Source: SIAJ01 sp036266155 (GTDB lineage Bacteria > Planctomycetota > Planctomycetia > Gemmatales > Gemmataceae). Taken from it: DNA of 37,711 nt. The notes beneath the pieces are model-generated. The model made no database searches, was not told the origin of the DNA, and saw only the letters and a list, made by a program, of their open reading frames with translations. Shown here one piece after another: positions 16,368 to 25,210 of the stretch; the stretch's first letter is position 1, and each line of letters begins with the position of its first letter. A program made the translations under genes and the position numbers. The stretch covers positions 1-37,711 of the forward strand of contig DATANR010000466.1 in NCBI GenBank assembly GCA_036266155.1, in the 5' to 3' direction.

Positions 16368-19300
16368 ATGGCTTTCTTGTCTTTGTTGCGGGCCGCCTTG
16401 AACCATTGGTATTCGGCCGGTCGGCAGGCTCGCCGCGCTCGGCTGGTATGCCAGGCGCTGGAAGTACGCGACGTACCCTCCGTGGGCGGCGGGTTCACGG
16501 GCGGCGGCATTCAGGGCGACTACTTTGCCAGCACCGACCTCAGTGGCAAACCGGCTTTCTCCCGACGCGACGTCCGCATTGACTTCGACTGGCAGGATCG
16601 CGCACCCGGTGGATCGAACTCACAGGACTTCGCCCAGGTCGAAGCGGACAACTTCTCCGTCCGCTGGACCGGCCAGATCGTTCCGAAGTTTAACCAGGTT
16701 TACACATTCCATACGACCAGCGACGGCGGGGTTCGCCTGTGGATTCGGCCGGCCAATACGCCTAACTGGGTCCCGCTGATCGACAACTGGAACACGCACA
16801 CGACGGCCGACGACTTCGCGAAATACACGCTCAAGGCCGGCAGGACGTACGACCTGAAGATGGAGTATTTTGACGCCGGCGGGCACGCGACAGCCAAGCT
16901 CAAGTGGTCCGGACGCAGTACGCCGGAAGAGGCGATTGAGCCCACCGTCAACCTTGGCGTCAACGCCGTCACCTACGACTACCAGGTCTATGCCGACGCG
17001 ATAAAGATGAGCCGGCCCGAATGGGGCGACCCATTTAATTACTTCGGCCAACCCAACATTGCCACCGACGCATCCGGCTGGCCGACCGCCGACGCGAGCC
17101 ACATCTTCTGGGAGGGCCAGAACCCGTTGAAGACGGCGGGCACCTACCAGCTTCAATTCACCGGTCGGGCCGAAGTGGGAAGCTGGCTCGGCGTCAGCGA
17201 TTTCCAGGCGAATGGAAACGACTACGGCCCGACGTTGCCCGTGGGCGCCGGCTATGATCCCGCAACCAACACGACGACCGCCCAGGTGGTCCTCACCGGC
17301 GCCGATATTTACGGACTGATCTTCCGCAACACGCAACGCACTCCCGATAGCGGCGCCGAGACCGGCGTCACGAATGTGCAGTTCATGCGGCCGATCGCGC
17401 CGGGTTCGACGACAAGCTATTCGACCGGCGACTTGTTCAACACCGACGTCACGAACGCCTACTCCCGCTTCACGACGCTGCGCTATCTCACTGCCAACTT
17501 CAATGAAGAGCGCGAGTGGTCCGATCGCATTCTGCCGACCAACATGAAGGTCGCATGGGGCGATCGGCGCGGCGTCTGGGAAAACGAGGTGATGCTCGCC
17601 AACGAGACGGGCAAGGATTTGTACATCACGATTCCGGTCGAGGCGTCGGCCGACTACGTGCAGAACCTCGCCAACCTCATCAAGTACGGCTCCGACGGCG
17701 TGCAGCCGTACACGAGCATGGTTGCCGACCCGGTCTATCCCGGCTTGAATTCCAATCTGCGCGTGTACGTTGAGTGGAGCAACGAAGTCTGGAACTGGGC
17801 GTTCAGTCAGTGCAACATCGCGATCAACGCGTCGCGCGACGCGGTTCAGAACAAGACTCCCGAAGGTCAGATCATCAATTACGACGGCATGCGCGACTGG
17901 GGCGACTTCCGCCGCTGGGTCGCGTTGAAGACGGTCGAGACGAGCGACACGTTCCGTTCGATCTGGGGCGACGGGGCCATGGGCAACCAGGTCCGCGTCG
18001 TGCTCGAGTATCAATACGACAACGCCTGGGATACTGCCGTTGAAGCGCTGAGCTTCATCAAGAACTACTTCAACAACGGCGACGGCATCAAGCACGTCGC
18101 GAACCCGCATCCGGTGAAGTACTACATCTGGGGGGCCGGCGCGGCGTCGTATTTCGGCGCTTCGAATCCGCTCGGTTTGGTGAACGACATCACCGTGCCG
18201 GGCGGTAGTTTTGAGGGCGTCAAGCTCGCGGCCGGCCAGGTCGCGGTCGATCCCGTTGGAACCGCGTGGACCTTTGGCGGCGACGCGGGCGTGTATCAAA
18301 ACATCGCGGGCGTCGAGGAGAACTCCCCGATGACGGTCGATGGCGTCGGGCTTGTGCCGACGACGCCGTACGGGGCGCAGGCGATGTACGTTTCCGACAG
18401 CGGCACCGCGAGCGTGACCTTTGATTTCCCACGTGCCGGTGTTTACGCGCTCGATTTCCAGGCCGCTTCGAAGCTTGGTCCGGACCTCAGCAATCCGCTC
18501 GACTTCTACTTCGACGATCAACGCGTCACACCGGATGCCGAGAAGCTGACGCCGAATCCGATTCCCTGGTGGCCCGGCAACGGGCAGGGCCGCGACCCGG
18601 CGGTCTTCACCAACTACGGGACGGTGCCGGTCGTCGTCACCGGTCCCGGACAACACACGTTCCGGATCGTCGGCCGCGGCAATGCAGGACAAACGACTGT
18701 CATCGACAACATTCGTGTATCCAGCACGGATGCGATCTTCGCGTCACGGCTGCCCGGCGGTGGTCAAGCGGCCGGCCAGGTGTCGCGGATGGCGTATAGC
18801 ACCGAACTTCTAGCTCAGGCCAAATACGCCAAGGCGTATGGTCTCAAGGTCGTCGCTTACGAAGGCGGCTGGTCGCTCGGCGGCGACACACAGTCGGTCC
18901 CGATTCAAAGTTGGGCCAAGTACCGCGACGGTCGATCGGCGTACATCATGTCGCAGGCGATCGACACCTTTAACCAAACCGGCGGCGAGCTGAACGTGCT
19001 CGGCACCTATGACCAGTGGTACGTGGACGATGCCGCCCATGCCTCGTCATATCCACTTGTCCGCGGCATCGACGCCGCGACCGCCCGGCTGCCGGCCCCC
19101 GTGCGTGCTGACCTCCCGGTTGACCCGTTGCCGCTGCCGACGCCGACGAACGTCCAGCCTGCTCTGCCGGCACCTTGGACCGTGAACGCGGTCGGTGCGC
19201 CGGACCTGGCGGGCACGGCAACCTACTATCGCGGCCTATGGACCGTGCAGGGCGCCGGTCAGAAGATCGGCGGCTCGACCGATAGCTTCGAGTTTGCCGA

Positions 19301-19715
19301 CACGAGCGCCGACGGCGACGTTACGGTCATCGCCCGCGTGTCCGGCCCGACGGACACCCATCCATGGGCCAAAGCCGGCTTGATGATCCGCGATGGTGTC
19401 GAAGGAGACACGCCGTTCGCGGCCGTATTCCGCACACCGGAACATGGCCTGGTCTTTGAAACGCGCACGGGTCAACAGTTGGCGCCGGGCTCGGACAACG
19501 TGCTGGTTGGCGACGACCCGATCTGGTTGAAACTGGTCCGCAGGGGCGACTCCTTCGAAGGCTACTATTCGCTCGACGGCAAGAAGTGGATTCGGATCGG
19601 CAAAGGCAAGACGGTCGCGATGTCGAGCGCCGTCCGCGTTGGCCTGGCGGTCAACTCGCACGATCCGAGCCAACTCGCGACGGCGACGTTTACCAATTTG
19701 GCGGTGGTGGATTAA
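16368..19715 (+). CDS. Large secreted PA14 / glycosidase-like multidomain protein
   Basis: The 1115-residue product starts with an Arg-rich leader without a normal signal peptide, ending in LEVRDVPS, like the LExRxxPS leaders common on planctomycete secreted proteins. A PA14 domain follows (about 45-185, with GIQGDYFAS, TSDGGVRLWI and DLKMEYFDAGGHATAKLKW). The central part resembles a clan GH-A-type barrel: an Asn-Glu pair N472-E473 in VEWSNEVWN and a second Glu, E832, in VVAYEGGW, spaced by an inserted beta domain (about 612-785). A concanavalin-like C-terminal domain (about 934-1115, with KAGLMIRDGVEGDTPFAAVF) ends the protein. Carbohydrate binding and hydrolysis are inferred. AAAGGA lies 8 nt before the ATG. 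Confidence 0.85.
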   Translation: MAFLSLLRAALNHWYSAGRQARRARLVCQALEVRDVPSVGGGFTGGGIQGDYFASTDLSGKPAFSRRDVRIDFDWQDRAPGGSNSQDFAQVEADNFSVRWTGQIVPKFNQVYTFHTTSDGGVRLWIRPANTPNWVPLIDNWNTHTTADDFAKYTLKAGRTYDLKMEYFDAGGHATAKLKWSGRSTPEEAIEPTVNLGVNAVTYDYQVYADAIKMSRPEWGDPFNYFGQPNIATDASGWPTADASHIFWEGQNPLKTAGTYQLQFTGRAEVGSWLGVSDFQANGNDYGPTLPVGAGYDPATNTTTAQVVLTGADIYGLIFRNTQRTPDSGAETGVTNVQFMRPIAPGSTTSYSTGDLFNTDVTNAYSRFTTLRYLTANFNEEREWSDRILPTNMKVAWGDRRGVWENEVMLANETGKDLYITIPVEASADYVQNLANLIKYGSDGVQPYTSMVADPVYPGLNSNLRVYVEWSNEVWNWAFSQCNIAINASRDAVQNKTPEGQIINYDGMRDWGDFRRWVALKTVETSDTFRSIWGDGAMGNQVRVVLEYQYDNAWDTAVEALSFIKNYFNNGDGIKHVANPHPVKYYIWGAGAASYFGASNPLGLVNDITVPGGSFEGVKLAAGQVAVDPVGTAWTFGGDAGVYQNIAGVEENSPMTVDGVGLVPTTPYGAQAMYVSDSGTASVTFDFPRAGVYALDFQAASKLGPDLSNPLDFYFDDQRVTPDAEKLTPNPIPWWPGNGQGRDPAVFTNYGTVPVVVTGPGQHTFRIVGRGNAGQTTVIDNIRVSSTDAIFASRLPGGGQAAGQVSRMAYSTELLAQAKYAKAYGLKVVAYEGGWSLGGDTQSVPIQSWAKYRDGRSAYIMSQAIDTFNQTGGELNVLGTYDQWYVDDAAHASSYPLVRGIDAATARLPAPVRADLPVDPLPLPTPTNVQPALPAPWTVNAVGAPDLAGTATYYRGLWTVQGAGQKIGGSTDSFEFADTSADGDVTVIARVSGPTDTHPWAKAGLMIRDGVEGDTPFAAVFRTPEHGLVFETRTGQQLAPGSDNVLVGDDPIWLKLVRRGDSFEGYYSLDGKKWIRIGKGKTVAMSSAVRVGLAVNSHDPSQLATATFTNLAVVD

Positions 19716-19724
19716 GTCGGTAGT

Positions 19725-19758
19725 AACGCGCCCGTAACGGTCGGGCGCGTTGTCTTTT
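19725..19758 (+). terminator. Intrinsic terminator after the PA14/glycosidase-like gene
   Basis: A 10-bp perfect GC-rich stem (19725-19734 and 19742-19751) with a 7-nt loop is followed by GTCTTTT, 9 bp after the stop codon. This is the only hairpin of the window with a convincing T-run. Confidence 0.7.
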
Positions 19759-19815
19759 CGCGCTGGTCTCCAATCGTCAGAATGGATTCGACCATCGAGC
19801 CGATCGGAGCTACCG

Positions 19816-20172
19816 ATGTCCCGCTTGCTTGCCGTCGCGGCCGCCGTCTTGGTCCTGCCGCTGTTCGCACCTGCTGATCCACCGGCGCCGCCCACATCCA
19901 ACGAACCGATCGGCGGGTGGCAGGTGAAGTTCGCCAACGGCGTTGTCGAGACCTGCGTATTCGAGCAGGGCAAAGCCAACGAGACCGAGCCGCTCCGCAC
20001 GTCGACGGGCAAGCTCGAAGTTCAAGACGGCTCCGTCGTTATCGCCTTTGAAGACGACCGCACCGAGCGCTGGACGGCGGTCGGAAACAAGTGGGTTGTC
20101 GAGCACTGGTTCCCATCGTCGTCGTATCCAGCGAGCCGGCCGGTCGTCGGCATCGCCAAGCGGCAACCGTAA
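19816..20172 (+). CDS. Small secreted protein, function unknown
   Basis: This 118-residue protein has a signal peptide (about 1-20, ending LFAPADP) and then a short beta-rich body starting GGWQVKFANGVVETCVFEQG. It continues with strand-like repeats (VVIAFEDDRTERWTAVGNKW) that look like a lipocalin-type or TIGR03067-like small beta fold, though I cannot name a family. GGAG lies 6 nt upstream of the ATG at 19816. It follows the terminator of the large glycosidase-like gene and is probably separately transcribed. Confidence 0.75.
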   Translation: MSRLLAVAAAVLVLPLFAPADPPAPPTSNEPIGGWQVKFANGVVETCVFEQGKANETEPLRTSTGKLEVQDGSVVIAFEDDRTERWTAVGNKWVVEHWFPSSSYPASRPVVGIAKRQP

Positions 20173-20214
20173 TTAAGTGCCGCCCCATCGTCGCAATGTT
20201 TGAGCGCGCGGTAA

Positions 20215-20367
20215 TTGGGGCATCCCCACGGCGCGAAGGCCGATCCCAAGCTGAAGGACGACCTGGCGGCGATGACGCCCAAGGTTGAAGAAGCCGACGC
20301 CCAGATCCGGGCCGCCGCCATGCCGAAGAAGCATCACTTCGAGATCATCACGGCGCCGGCGAAGTGA
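20215..20367 (+). pseudogene. 3' remnant of a protein gene
   Basis: The frame ending at TGA 20365-20367 encodes about 50 residues of good coding character, including DPKLKDDLAAMTPKVEEADA and a basic KKHHFEIITAPAK tail. There is no usable ATG or ribosome site at its 5' end, and an in-frame TAA lies just upstream (20212-20214). It looks like the C-terminus of a gene whose front has been lost. It converges on the WD40 gene with 7 bp between the stop codons. The parent family is not recognised. Confidence 0.45.
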
Positions 20368-20374
20368 TGGCCTG

Positions 20375-21574
20375 TTAGTGCGGCAGCCTCCACAGGCGAA
20401 CGGTATGGTCGTGGCTCCCGGACAGGGCGAAGCGCCCGTCCGGAGACACGGCCAGCGCATCGATGGCGCCAGTGTGGCCTTCAAGCCGCTTGATTTCGTC
20501 GCCCGTGGCGAGGTCCCAGACACGAATCGTCTTGTCGCCGCTGCAGGAAACCGCGCGCCGACCATCGTTCGCGAATTCGACATTGAGGACATGGTCGCTA
20601 TGCCCGCCGATGTAGCGCAGCACTTTCCCCTTCTCAGCGTCCCACCAGCGGAGCGTGTTGTCCCGGCCCGACGTCAGCAATGTCTTGCCGTCCGGTGCGA
20701 AGACGACGCGGTCGATCCAGTTGGTATGCGCATTCCGCGACTTCAACTGCTTGCCCGTCGCCACATCCCAGGTCCGCAACGTCGTGTCGTAACCGGCGGT
20801 TGCGAGGACTTTGCCATCCGGTGAAAACGACACGCTGCGGACGCCGGCCGTGTGTCCTTCGAAGGTTTGCATTTGCTTGCCAGTCGCCACGTCCCAGAGC
20901 CGCACGGTCGGGTCCTGGTTGCGTGTCCCGGTGGCGATGAACTTGCCATCGGGCGAGAAGACGGCACACAAGGCCCAGTCCTTGGGTTCGCCGAAACGAC
21001 GCACTTCTTTGCCGGTAGCGAGGTCCCAGAGTCGAATTGTGTGGTCCTCGCCTTCGGACCATTGCCCGTCGACACGATTGCCGCCGCTGGCACTGACGAG
21101 ATACTTCCCGTCGGGCGAAAAGTTTACGCTGAAAACGATGTCCTTGTGCCCGTCAAGGCGCATCAACTCCTTGCCGGTCGCCGTCTCCCAGATGCGGATC
21201 GAGCGATCGAACGAGCCAGACGCACAGCGCTTGCCGGAGGCATCGAACGCCACGCTCAAGACTTGATCGGTGTGACCCTTGAACTGCCGGATTTCCCATT
21301 TGACGTTTTTTTCAATGACAACCAGGACATCGCGGGCGCGCTTGACCACTTCCGGGTCGTCATGACGTGCAGCCTTGTCGAGTGCATCCAGGGCGTCCTC
21401 GCCAAACGTCGCGAGCTGCCGGCTCGCTTCCTCGCGGACCTTGAAGTCCTTGTCGGCGAGCTGCTTTACAAAGCGCTCGATCTCTTGCGCCTTCTTGTCA
21501 GCCGGCGCGGCGGCGGCAAACGAAGCGGCGACCAACATCAAGCCAATAATGACGAGCCGAACGTGGATGTTCAT
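20375..21574 (-). CDS. Secreted WD40 repeat protein (7 blades)
   Basis: The 399-residue protein has a signal peptide (about 1-24, ending FAAAAP). A short HEAT-like helical segment (about 25-80, with LADKDFKVREEASRQLATFG) is followed by seven WD40 repeats. The repeats end IRIWE, IRLWD, VRLWD, LRTWD, LRWWD, IRVWD and VRLWR, which makes one complete propeller. The third and fifth repeats lack the usual Gly-His start. The position outside the cytosol is unusual for WD40 proteins generally but common in planctomycetes. It probably works as a protein interaction platform. AAGGGG lies about 10 nt before the ATG at 21574; the longer frame to 21607 is less likely. Confidence 0.9.
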   Translation of the reverse strand: MNIHVRLVIIGLMLVAASFAAAAPADKKAQEIERFVKQLADKDFKVREEASRQLATFGEDALDALDKAARHDDPEVVKRARDVLVVIEKNVKWEIRQFKGHTDQVLSVAFDASGKRCASGSFDRSIRIWETATGKELMRLDGHKDIVFSVNFSPDGKYLVSASGGNRVDGQWSEGEDHTIRLWDLATGKEVRRFGEPKDWALCAVFSPDGKFIATGTRNQDPTVRLWDVATGKQMQTFEGHTAGVRSVSFSPDGKVLATAGYDTTLRTWDVATGKQLKSRNAHTNWIDRVVFAPDGKTLLTSGRDNTLRWWDAEKGKVLRYIGGHSDHVLNVEFANDGRRAVSCSGDKTIRVWDLATGDEIKRLEGHTGAIDALAVSPDGRFALSGSHDHTVRLWRLPH

Positions 21575-21612
21575 GTGAAACAGGCCCCTTTGCGAGGCGT
21601 TAGTCAATTAGC

Positions 21613-21685
21613 TTCGTAGCTGAATTCGTGAGAATTCAGCCCATCGGGCTCGAAAGCACTGAATTCTCACGAATTCAGCTACGAA
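21613..21685. repeat. Perfect 27-bp inverted repeat abutting a stop codon
   Basis: The arms 21613-21639 and 21659-21685 are perfectly complementary with a 19-nt loop. Each arm also contains a nested palindrome (CTGAATTC, 4-nt gap, GAATTCAG). The right arm ends at the base next to the TAG stop (complement of 21686-21688) of the minus-strand sigma factor gene; the WD40 start is 39 bp past the other end. It could terminate the sigma factor transcript or be a small palindromic mobile repeat. Confidence 0.85.
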
Positions 21686-23419
21686 CTACTTTGCCACGAC
21701 TCGTCGATACCCGCCCGTCGGCGTGTGTTTGGCCGTGTCGAACGGCGACAAGAACAGCAGATCATCCTTACCCAACGCGCCGGGGACGAGCATCACGGTT
21801 GCCGCCTCTTCCGTCGCGCACACATCCGAGGCGGCGGGCAGAAAGTAGACCAGCAGCGGATTGCCCAGATGTTCGACCAATAGGCAGGGCACCGTCGAAT
21901 CCATCGCGCCGACAATCCGCATCTTCCCGGCGAAGTAGATGCGCTTGCCGTCGAACATGGGCCGAAACGCTTCCGGCACGTCGCTTGCCACCTTTGGATC
22001 AGGCGTGATGGACAGCTTGGCCGTCGTTGCCGCGCCGCCGAGGCGCTTGGCCAATTCGGGGTCGAGTTCCCATTCGCCGGCCAGTCGAGTGCCAACCACG
22101 TTCTCGATCGCCGGCACGACCGCGAGGCCAGCCTGATCGCCGCCGCCCTCGGTCTGTCGCGTGAGCTTGAGCTGGCTAACCGGGTTCGCGCCGCGGCCGA
22201 TGCGGCCGCCGCCGGGCTCGTTCCAGGTCAGCGTTAACTCGTTGTCTTTCAACTCCGCCGTCACTTGCACCCAACTGTTGATGTTGCCCTCAGCCGGCAC
22301 CAGGCGAAGCGTTTTCGGTGCAGCGGCAGGTTCGACTGCCCAGGTAAACGTGCGTTGATCGTGTATTTGCCCGCGCTGCAGACGAATTTGTTTGTCGTCA
22401 AAGTCGATCGTGTAGCCGCGTTTCTCCCACGCCGTCAACGGCCGACCCTCACGCGAACCGGAATCAACCTGCCAGTGGCCCTGGAGTTGTTCACGCAAGG
22501 CGACCGCCGGGTCCGTCGGCGGGGCTGGCCGTTCGACAACCGGCTCATTTCGCACCGATCGCTTGGCATCTGCCTTCGGCTTGCCCGCCATGCCTCCAAT
22601 GCCCAGACCGGCCACGACGACGATGCCGACGCCCACCGCGACCATCTGGAGCTTGCGCACCAGCATCGTCTGCAAAACACCTTTGGAAATAGTTAATGCC
22701 TGCGGCGACACCTTGCCCAATCCGAGCGCGGCTTTGCTGGCACCGAGCGCTATCTCCGGCGCCGGCCCCTGAGCCGAGACAGGGTCGGACAAGCACGCGA
22801 CGATCGCGGCTGGCGAAACACCGAGAGCGAACTTGCTGAGTCGCTTGGCCAGGATGCCTCGTGCCCGTGCCAGCCGGCCGGCGACGGTTCCCTCGGGCCA
22901 GCCGAGATCGCGAGCAGCCTCCTGTCGGGTCTTGCCTTGCATATCACACAGCACGACCGGAGCCCGATACTTATCCGGAAGACGGGCCAGCTCGCGGTCG
23001 ATGTGCTCGGCGAGGTCGCTCGTGGGCGTGGCTTCGGGAAGAACGGTCTTGGTCATGGCCGCGGCCCGTTGTTCCTTGTCCTGCCGGCGGGCGCGGTTCA
23101 CTCGCACCTTGCGCGCGGCCATGTAGGCAACCCCGTAGAGCCAGTTCGCCACCCGATCGCGCGGCGACACCGTGTGTCCCTTGCGGACCAGCACAAGCAG
23201 AGTGGCTTGAAATGCATCCTCCGCGTCGGCCCCGTCCGGCAGTTGCCGCTTGCACACCGCCCACACGACCGGACCCAGGCGCGCGACCAGCGCCTCGAAC
23301 GCCGACTCATCGCGCGCGTCGAGAAAGCGGCCAAGCAATTGCCCGTCCGAAGCAGTCTCGGCGCGCAATTGCAGCCCGTTCGTGCGCAAATGCTGAATCA
23401 GGTCGTTCGCCTGGGACAT
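21686..23419 (-). CDS. ECF sigma factor with membrane anchor and extracytoplasmic domain
   Basis: The 577-residue protein fuses a sigma70-family factor to an external domain. Region 2 lies about 38-110 (DAEDAFQATLLVLVRKG, NWLYGVAYMAARK) and region 4 about 141-195 (LPDKYRAPVVLCDMQGKTRQ, WPEGTVAGRLARAR). A transmembrane helix follows (about 257-279), then a TIGR03067-like beta region (about 305-460, LREQLQGHWQVDS) and a further C-terminal beta region. Such extended ECF factors are a planctomycete speciality and may sense envelope signals without a separate anti-sigma factor. GAGGG lies 4 nt upstream of the ATG at 23419, which is preferred over the longer frame from 23509. No anti-sigma gene is adjacent. 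Confidence 0.92.
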   Translation of the reverse strand: MSQANDLIQHLRTNGLQLRAETASDGQLLGRFLDARDESAFEALVARLGPVVWAVCKRQLPDGADAEDAFQATLLVLVRKGHTVSPRDRVANWLYGVAYMAARKVRVNRARRQDKEQRAAAMTKTVLPEATPTSDLAEHIDRELARLPDKYRAPVVLCDMQGKTRQEAARDLGWPEGTVAGRLARARGILAKRLSKFALGVSPAAIVACLSDPVSAQGPAPEIALGASKAALGLGKVSPQALTISKGVLQTMLVRKLQMVAVGVGIVVVAGLGIGGMAGKPKADAKRSVRNEPVVERPAPPTDPAVALREQLQGHWQVDSGSREGRPLTAWEKRGYTIDFDDKQIRLQRGQIHDQRTFTWAVEPAAAPKTLRLVPAEGNINSWVQVTAELKDNELTLTWNEPGGGRIGRGANPVSQLKLTRQTEGGGDQAGLAVVPAIENVVGTRLAGEWELDPELAKRLGGAATTAKLSITPDPKVASDVPEAFRPMFDGKRIYFAGKMRIVGAMDSTVPCLLVEHLGNPLLVYFLPAASDVCATEEAATVMLVPGALGKDDLLFLSPFDTAKHTPTGGYRRVVAK

Positions 23420-23592
23420 CCGACCCTCGCTGCGGACTGACCGCCCGCCTATTGTTATCCTCAGGAGGCGGACGGATTGATACAGAAATCCCCGGGCTTT
23501 TGGACCCACTTTCGGATTCGGGTATCTTAACCGACACCATTTTCACCCGTACCGTTTTCGCCGTCGCGACTCTGGCCCTGTCGAGATCAAGT

Positions 23593-24114
23593 ATGCGCAG
23601 TCTCATTGTTGTGACGATCGCGGCTGTATAGCTATGTGCTGCTCAGGCGGAGGACCCGAAGCCGATCACACCCGTCGAAGCGATCGAGCAAATCGGCAAG
23701 CCGACGGTCGTCGTCGAAATGGTCGTGAAGAAGTCGAAGGACCGCGTCGAAAAACGCGGGATCATCTTTCTCGATTGCGCGGACAACTTCAAAGATCCGA
23801 AGAACCTCGGAATCGCCATTTCCGCGGAAGCAGCCGCCAAGTTCAAGGCGAAGGGTATCGCCGATCCCGCGGCCCATTTCTTAGGCAAGACCATTCGTGT
23901 GCGCGGTTGCGTGATGCGCTTTGAGGAACGACCCTATCTGCCAGTGCACGATCCGGACCAGATTGAGATTGTCGGGAAGAAAATAGCAACCAGCGTCGAG
24001 AGCGACGTCGCGAACGACATTTCGTCCAAGAAAGCAGCTCCCGGCGAGCGTCGAGGCGTAAGCCCGACGTGTCAGCGTCTGCACGTCGGGCTTACGCCTC
24101 GACGCTCGCCTTGA
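23593..24114 (+). pseudogene. Secreted OB-fold-like protein interrupted by an amber codon
   Basis: Reading from ATG 23593 gives a signal peptide MRSLIVVTIAAV, then TAG (23629-23631), then LCAAQA and a mature region DPKPITPVEAIEQIGKPTVV. The same frame continues to a TGA at 24112-24114. Apart from the amber codon the gene reads normally, including LGKTIRVRGCVMRFEERPYL and DPDQIEIVGKK, which resemble a small nucleic-acid-binding-type OB fold. An ATG at 23719 could start a shortened cytosolic form but cuts into the conserved part. The last 23 codons run through a palindromic element and may replace the original end. The gene is therefore called broken, with sequencing error or readthrough as alternatives. 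Confidence 0.65.
24043..24110. repeat. Perfect 29-bp inverted repeat inside a gene's 3' end
   Basis: The arms 24043-24071 and 24082-24110 match perfectly with a 10-nt loop, ending 4 bp before the end of the plus-strand reading frame and 17 bp before the stop of the convergent esterase gene. The arms overlap the final codons of the OB-fold-like pseudogene. No T-run follows directly. It resembles a small palindromic repeat inserted between convergent genes and could act as a two-way transcript barrier. Confidence 0.85.
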
Positions 24115-24126
24115 GTCTGGTCTCGG

Positions 24127-25167
24127 TCACTTCTTCTTCTCCACCGCCTGTCGAAATCCGCGTTCCACCATGTCGTTCGGGTCCGTTGAGACAGGCCCGT
24201 CGCGCCAGAGCCAGCGCATCATTTCGGGCAGGATCGCGCCGCCGAATTTCTGACCGTGCAGGTTCATGCCCCAAGAGTAGTTGACGTCATAGCCCTTCTT
24301 CGTGAGCGCCTTCATGAGCCGCACGTTCTGATGGAACCAGTCCATCTTCTCGTCGTAAACGCCCTTGCGCAGGCCGCGGTTGTCGTTGCGGCCATCACAT
24401 AGATAGACGCGGATCGGTTTCTTGTCGTTCTCCAAGACCTTGTCGGTGTAAACGTGTCCGCCGCGCAGGTTGACGAAGCTGCCGACGTTGCTTAACACTT
24501 TGCGGAAATGATCGGGACGTTCCCATGCTACGGTGAACGCCGCAATGGCGCCGGAGCTGGAGCCGCCGATGCCGTGCATCTCCGGGTCCTTGGAGATGTT
24601 GAAATCCTTGCTCAATGCCGGCATCAATTCTTCCGTGATGACGCGTGCATATTTATCGTCGAGCGAGTTATATTCGGTTGGTCGATTCGTATCGCGATCG
24701 CCCCAGTTCGACGGCGTCGGTTCCGGTTGTTCCGGCTTGCGGCCGGGATTGATAAATATGCCGATCATGACCGGGATTTCCCGGCGATAGATGAGGTTGT
24801 CCATCACGTTCTGGGCACGCATATCACCCTTCTCGTTCTTGAATGCTTGTCCGTCCTGATAGATCATCAGTGCCGCTGGAATTGCCGGGTCATATTGTGC
24901 CGGCACATAGACCCAATATGTATGTTGCGTGCCCGGATAAATCTTGCACGGCAGCGTGAATGGTCCACGAATCTCGCCCGTGGGCACGCCGTCTTGCGGC
25001 AAGGAGTCGGGCCCGAGACGATATTGCGAATCGGGACTGGCCGGTGCCGGCTGAGCAGTGCCTTTCTCGCCCGGCTTCGCAGGCGGTTGTCCCGAAACCT
25101 GCGCCAGTGCGACCAACGTGAGGCTGGCGAGCACGAGACAGGCGGCAATTATCATCACTGTTCTCAT
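24127..25167 (-). CDS. Secreted esterase, enterochelin-esterase-like
   Basis: The 346-residue protein has a signal peptide (about 1-25, MRTVMIIAACLVLASLTLVA) and an alpha/beta hydrolase fold of the Fes/IroE esterase type. Family features are TLPCKIYPGTQHTYWVYVPA, PAALMIYQDGQAF, and the nucleophile elbow GIGGSSSGA with Ser204 inferred as catalytic; a late NLHGQKFGG supplies the probable His. Such proteins in planctomycetes hydrolyse esters of plant-cell-wall or siderophore type; the substrate is unknown. The ATG at 25167 lacks a strong ribosome site, but the signal peptide begins there. It lies 43 bp after glgC on the same strand. Confidence 0.88.
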   Translation of the reverse strand: MRTVMIIAACLVLASLTLVALAQVSGQPPAKPGEKGTAQPAPASPDSQYRLGPDSLPQDGVPTGEIRGPFTLPCKIYPGTQHTYWVYVPAQYDPAIPAALMIYQDGQAFKNEKGDMRAQNVMDNLIYRREIPVMIGIFINPGRKPEQPEPTPSNWGDRDTNRPTEYNSLDDKYARVITEELMPALSKDFNISKDPEMHGIGGSSSGAIAAFTVAWERPDHFRKVLSNVGSFVNLRGGHVYTDKVLENDKKPIRVYLCDGRNDNRGLRKGVYDEKMDWFHQNVRLMKALTKKGYDVNYSWGMNLHGQKFGGAILPEMMRWLWRDGPVSTDPNDMVERGFRQAVEKKK

Positions 25168-25210
25168 GGGAGTAACACTCGGTTTGGTTGTGAATTCTTT
25201 GAATCCGCGG

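Noticed and set aside
16620..18692. A 690-codon open frame on the minus strand opposite the PA14/glycosidase-like gene
   Set aside because: It is rich in Arg, Val and Asp with no domain, no signal and no ribosome site, and is the complement of a strongly supported gene in GC-rich DNA.
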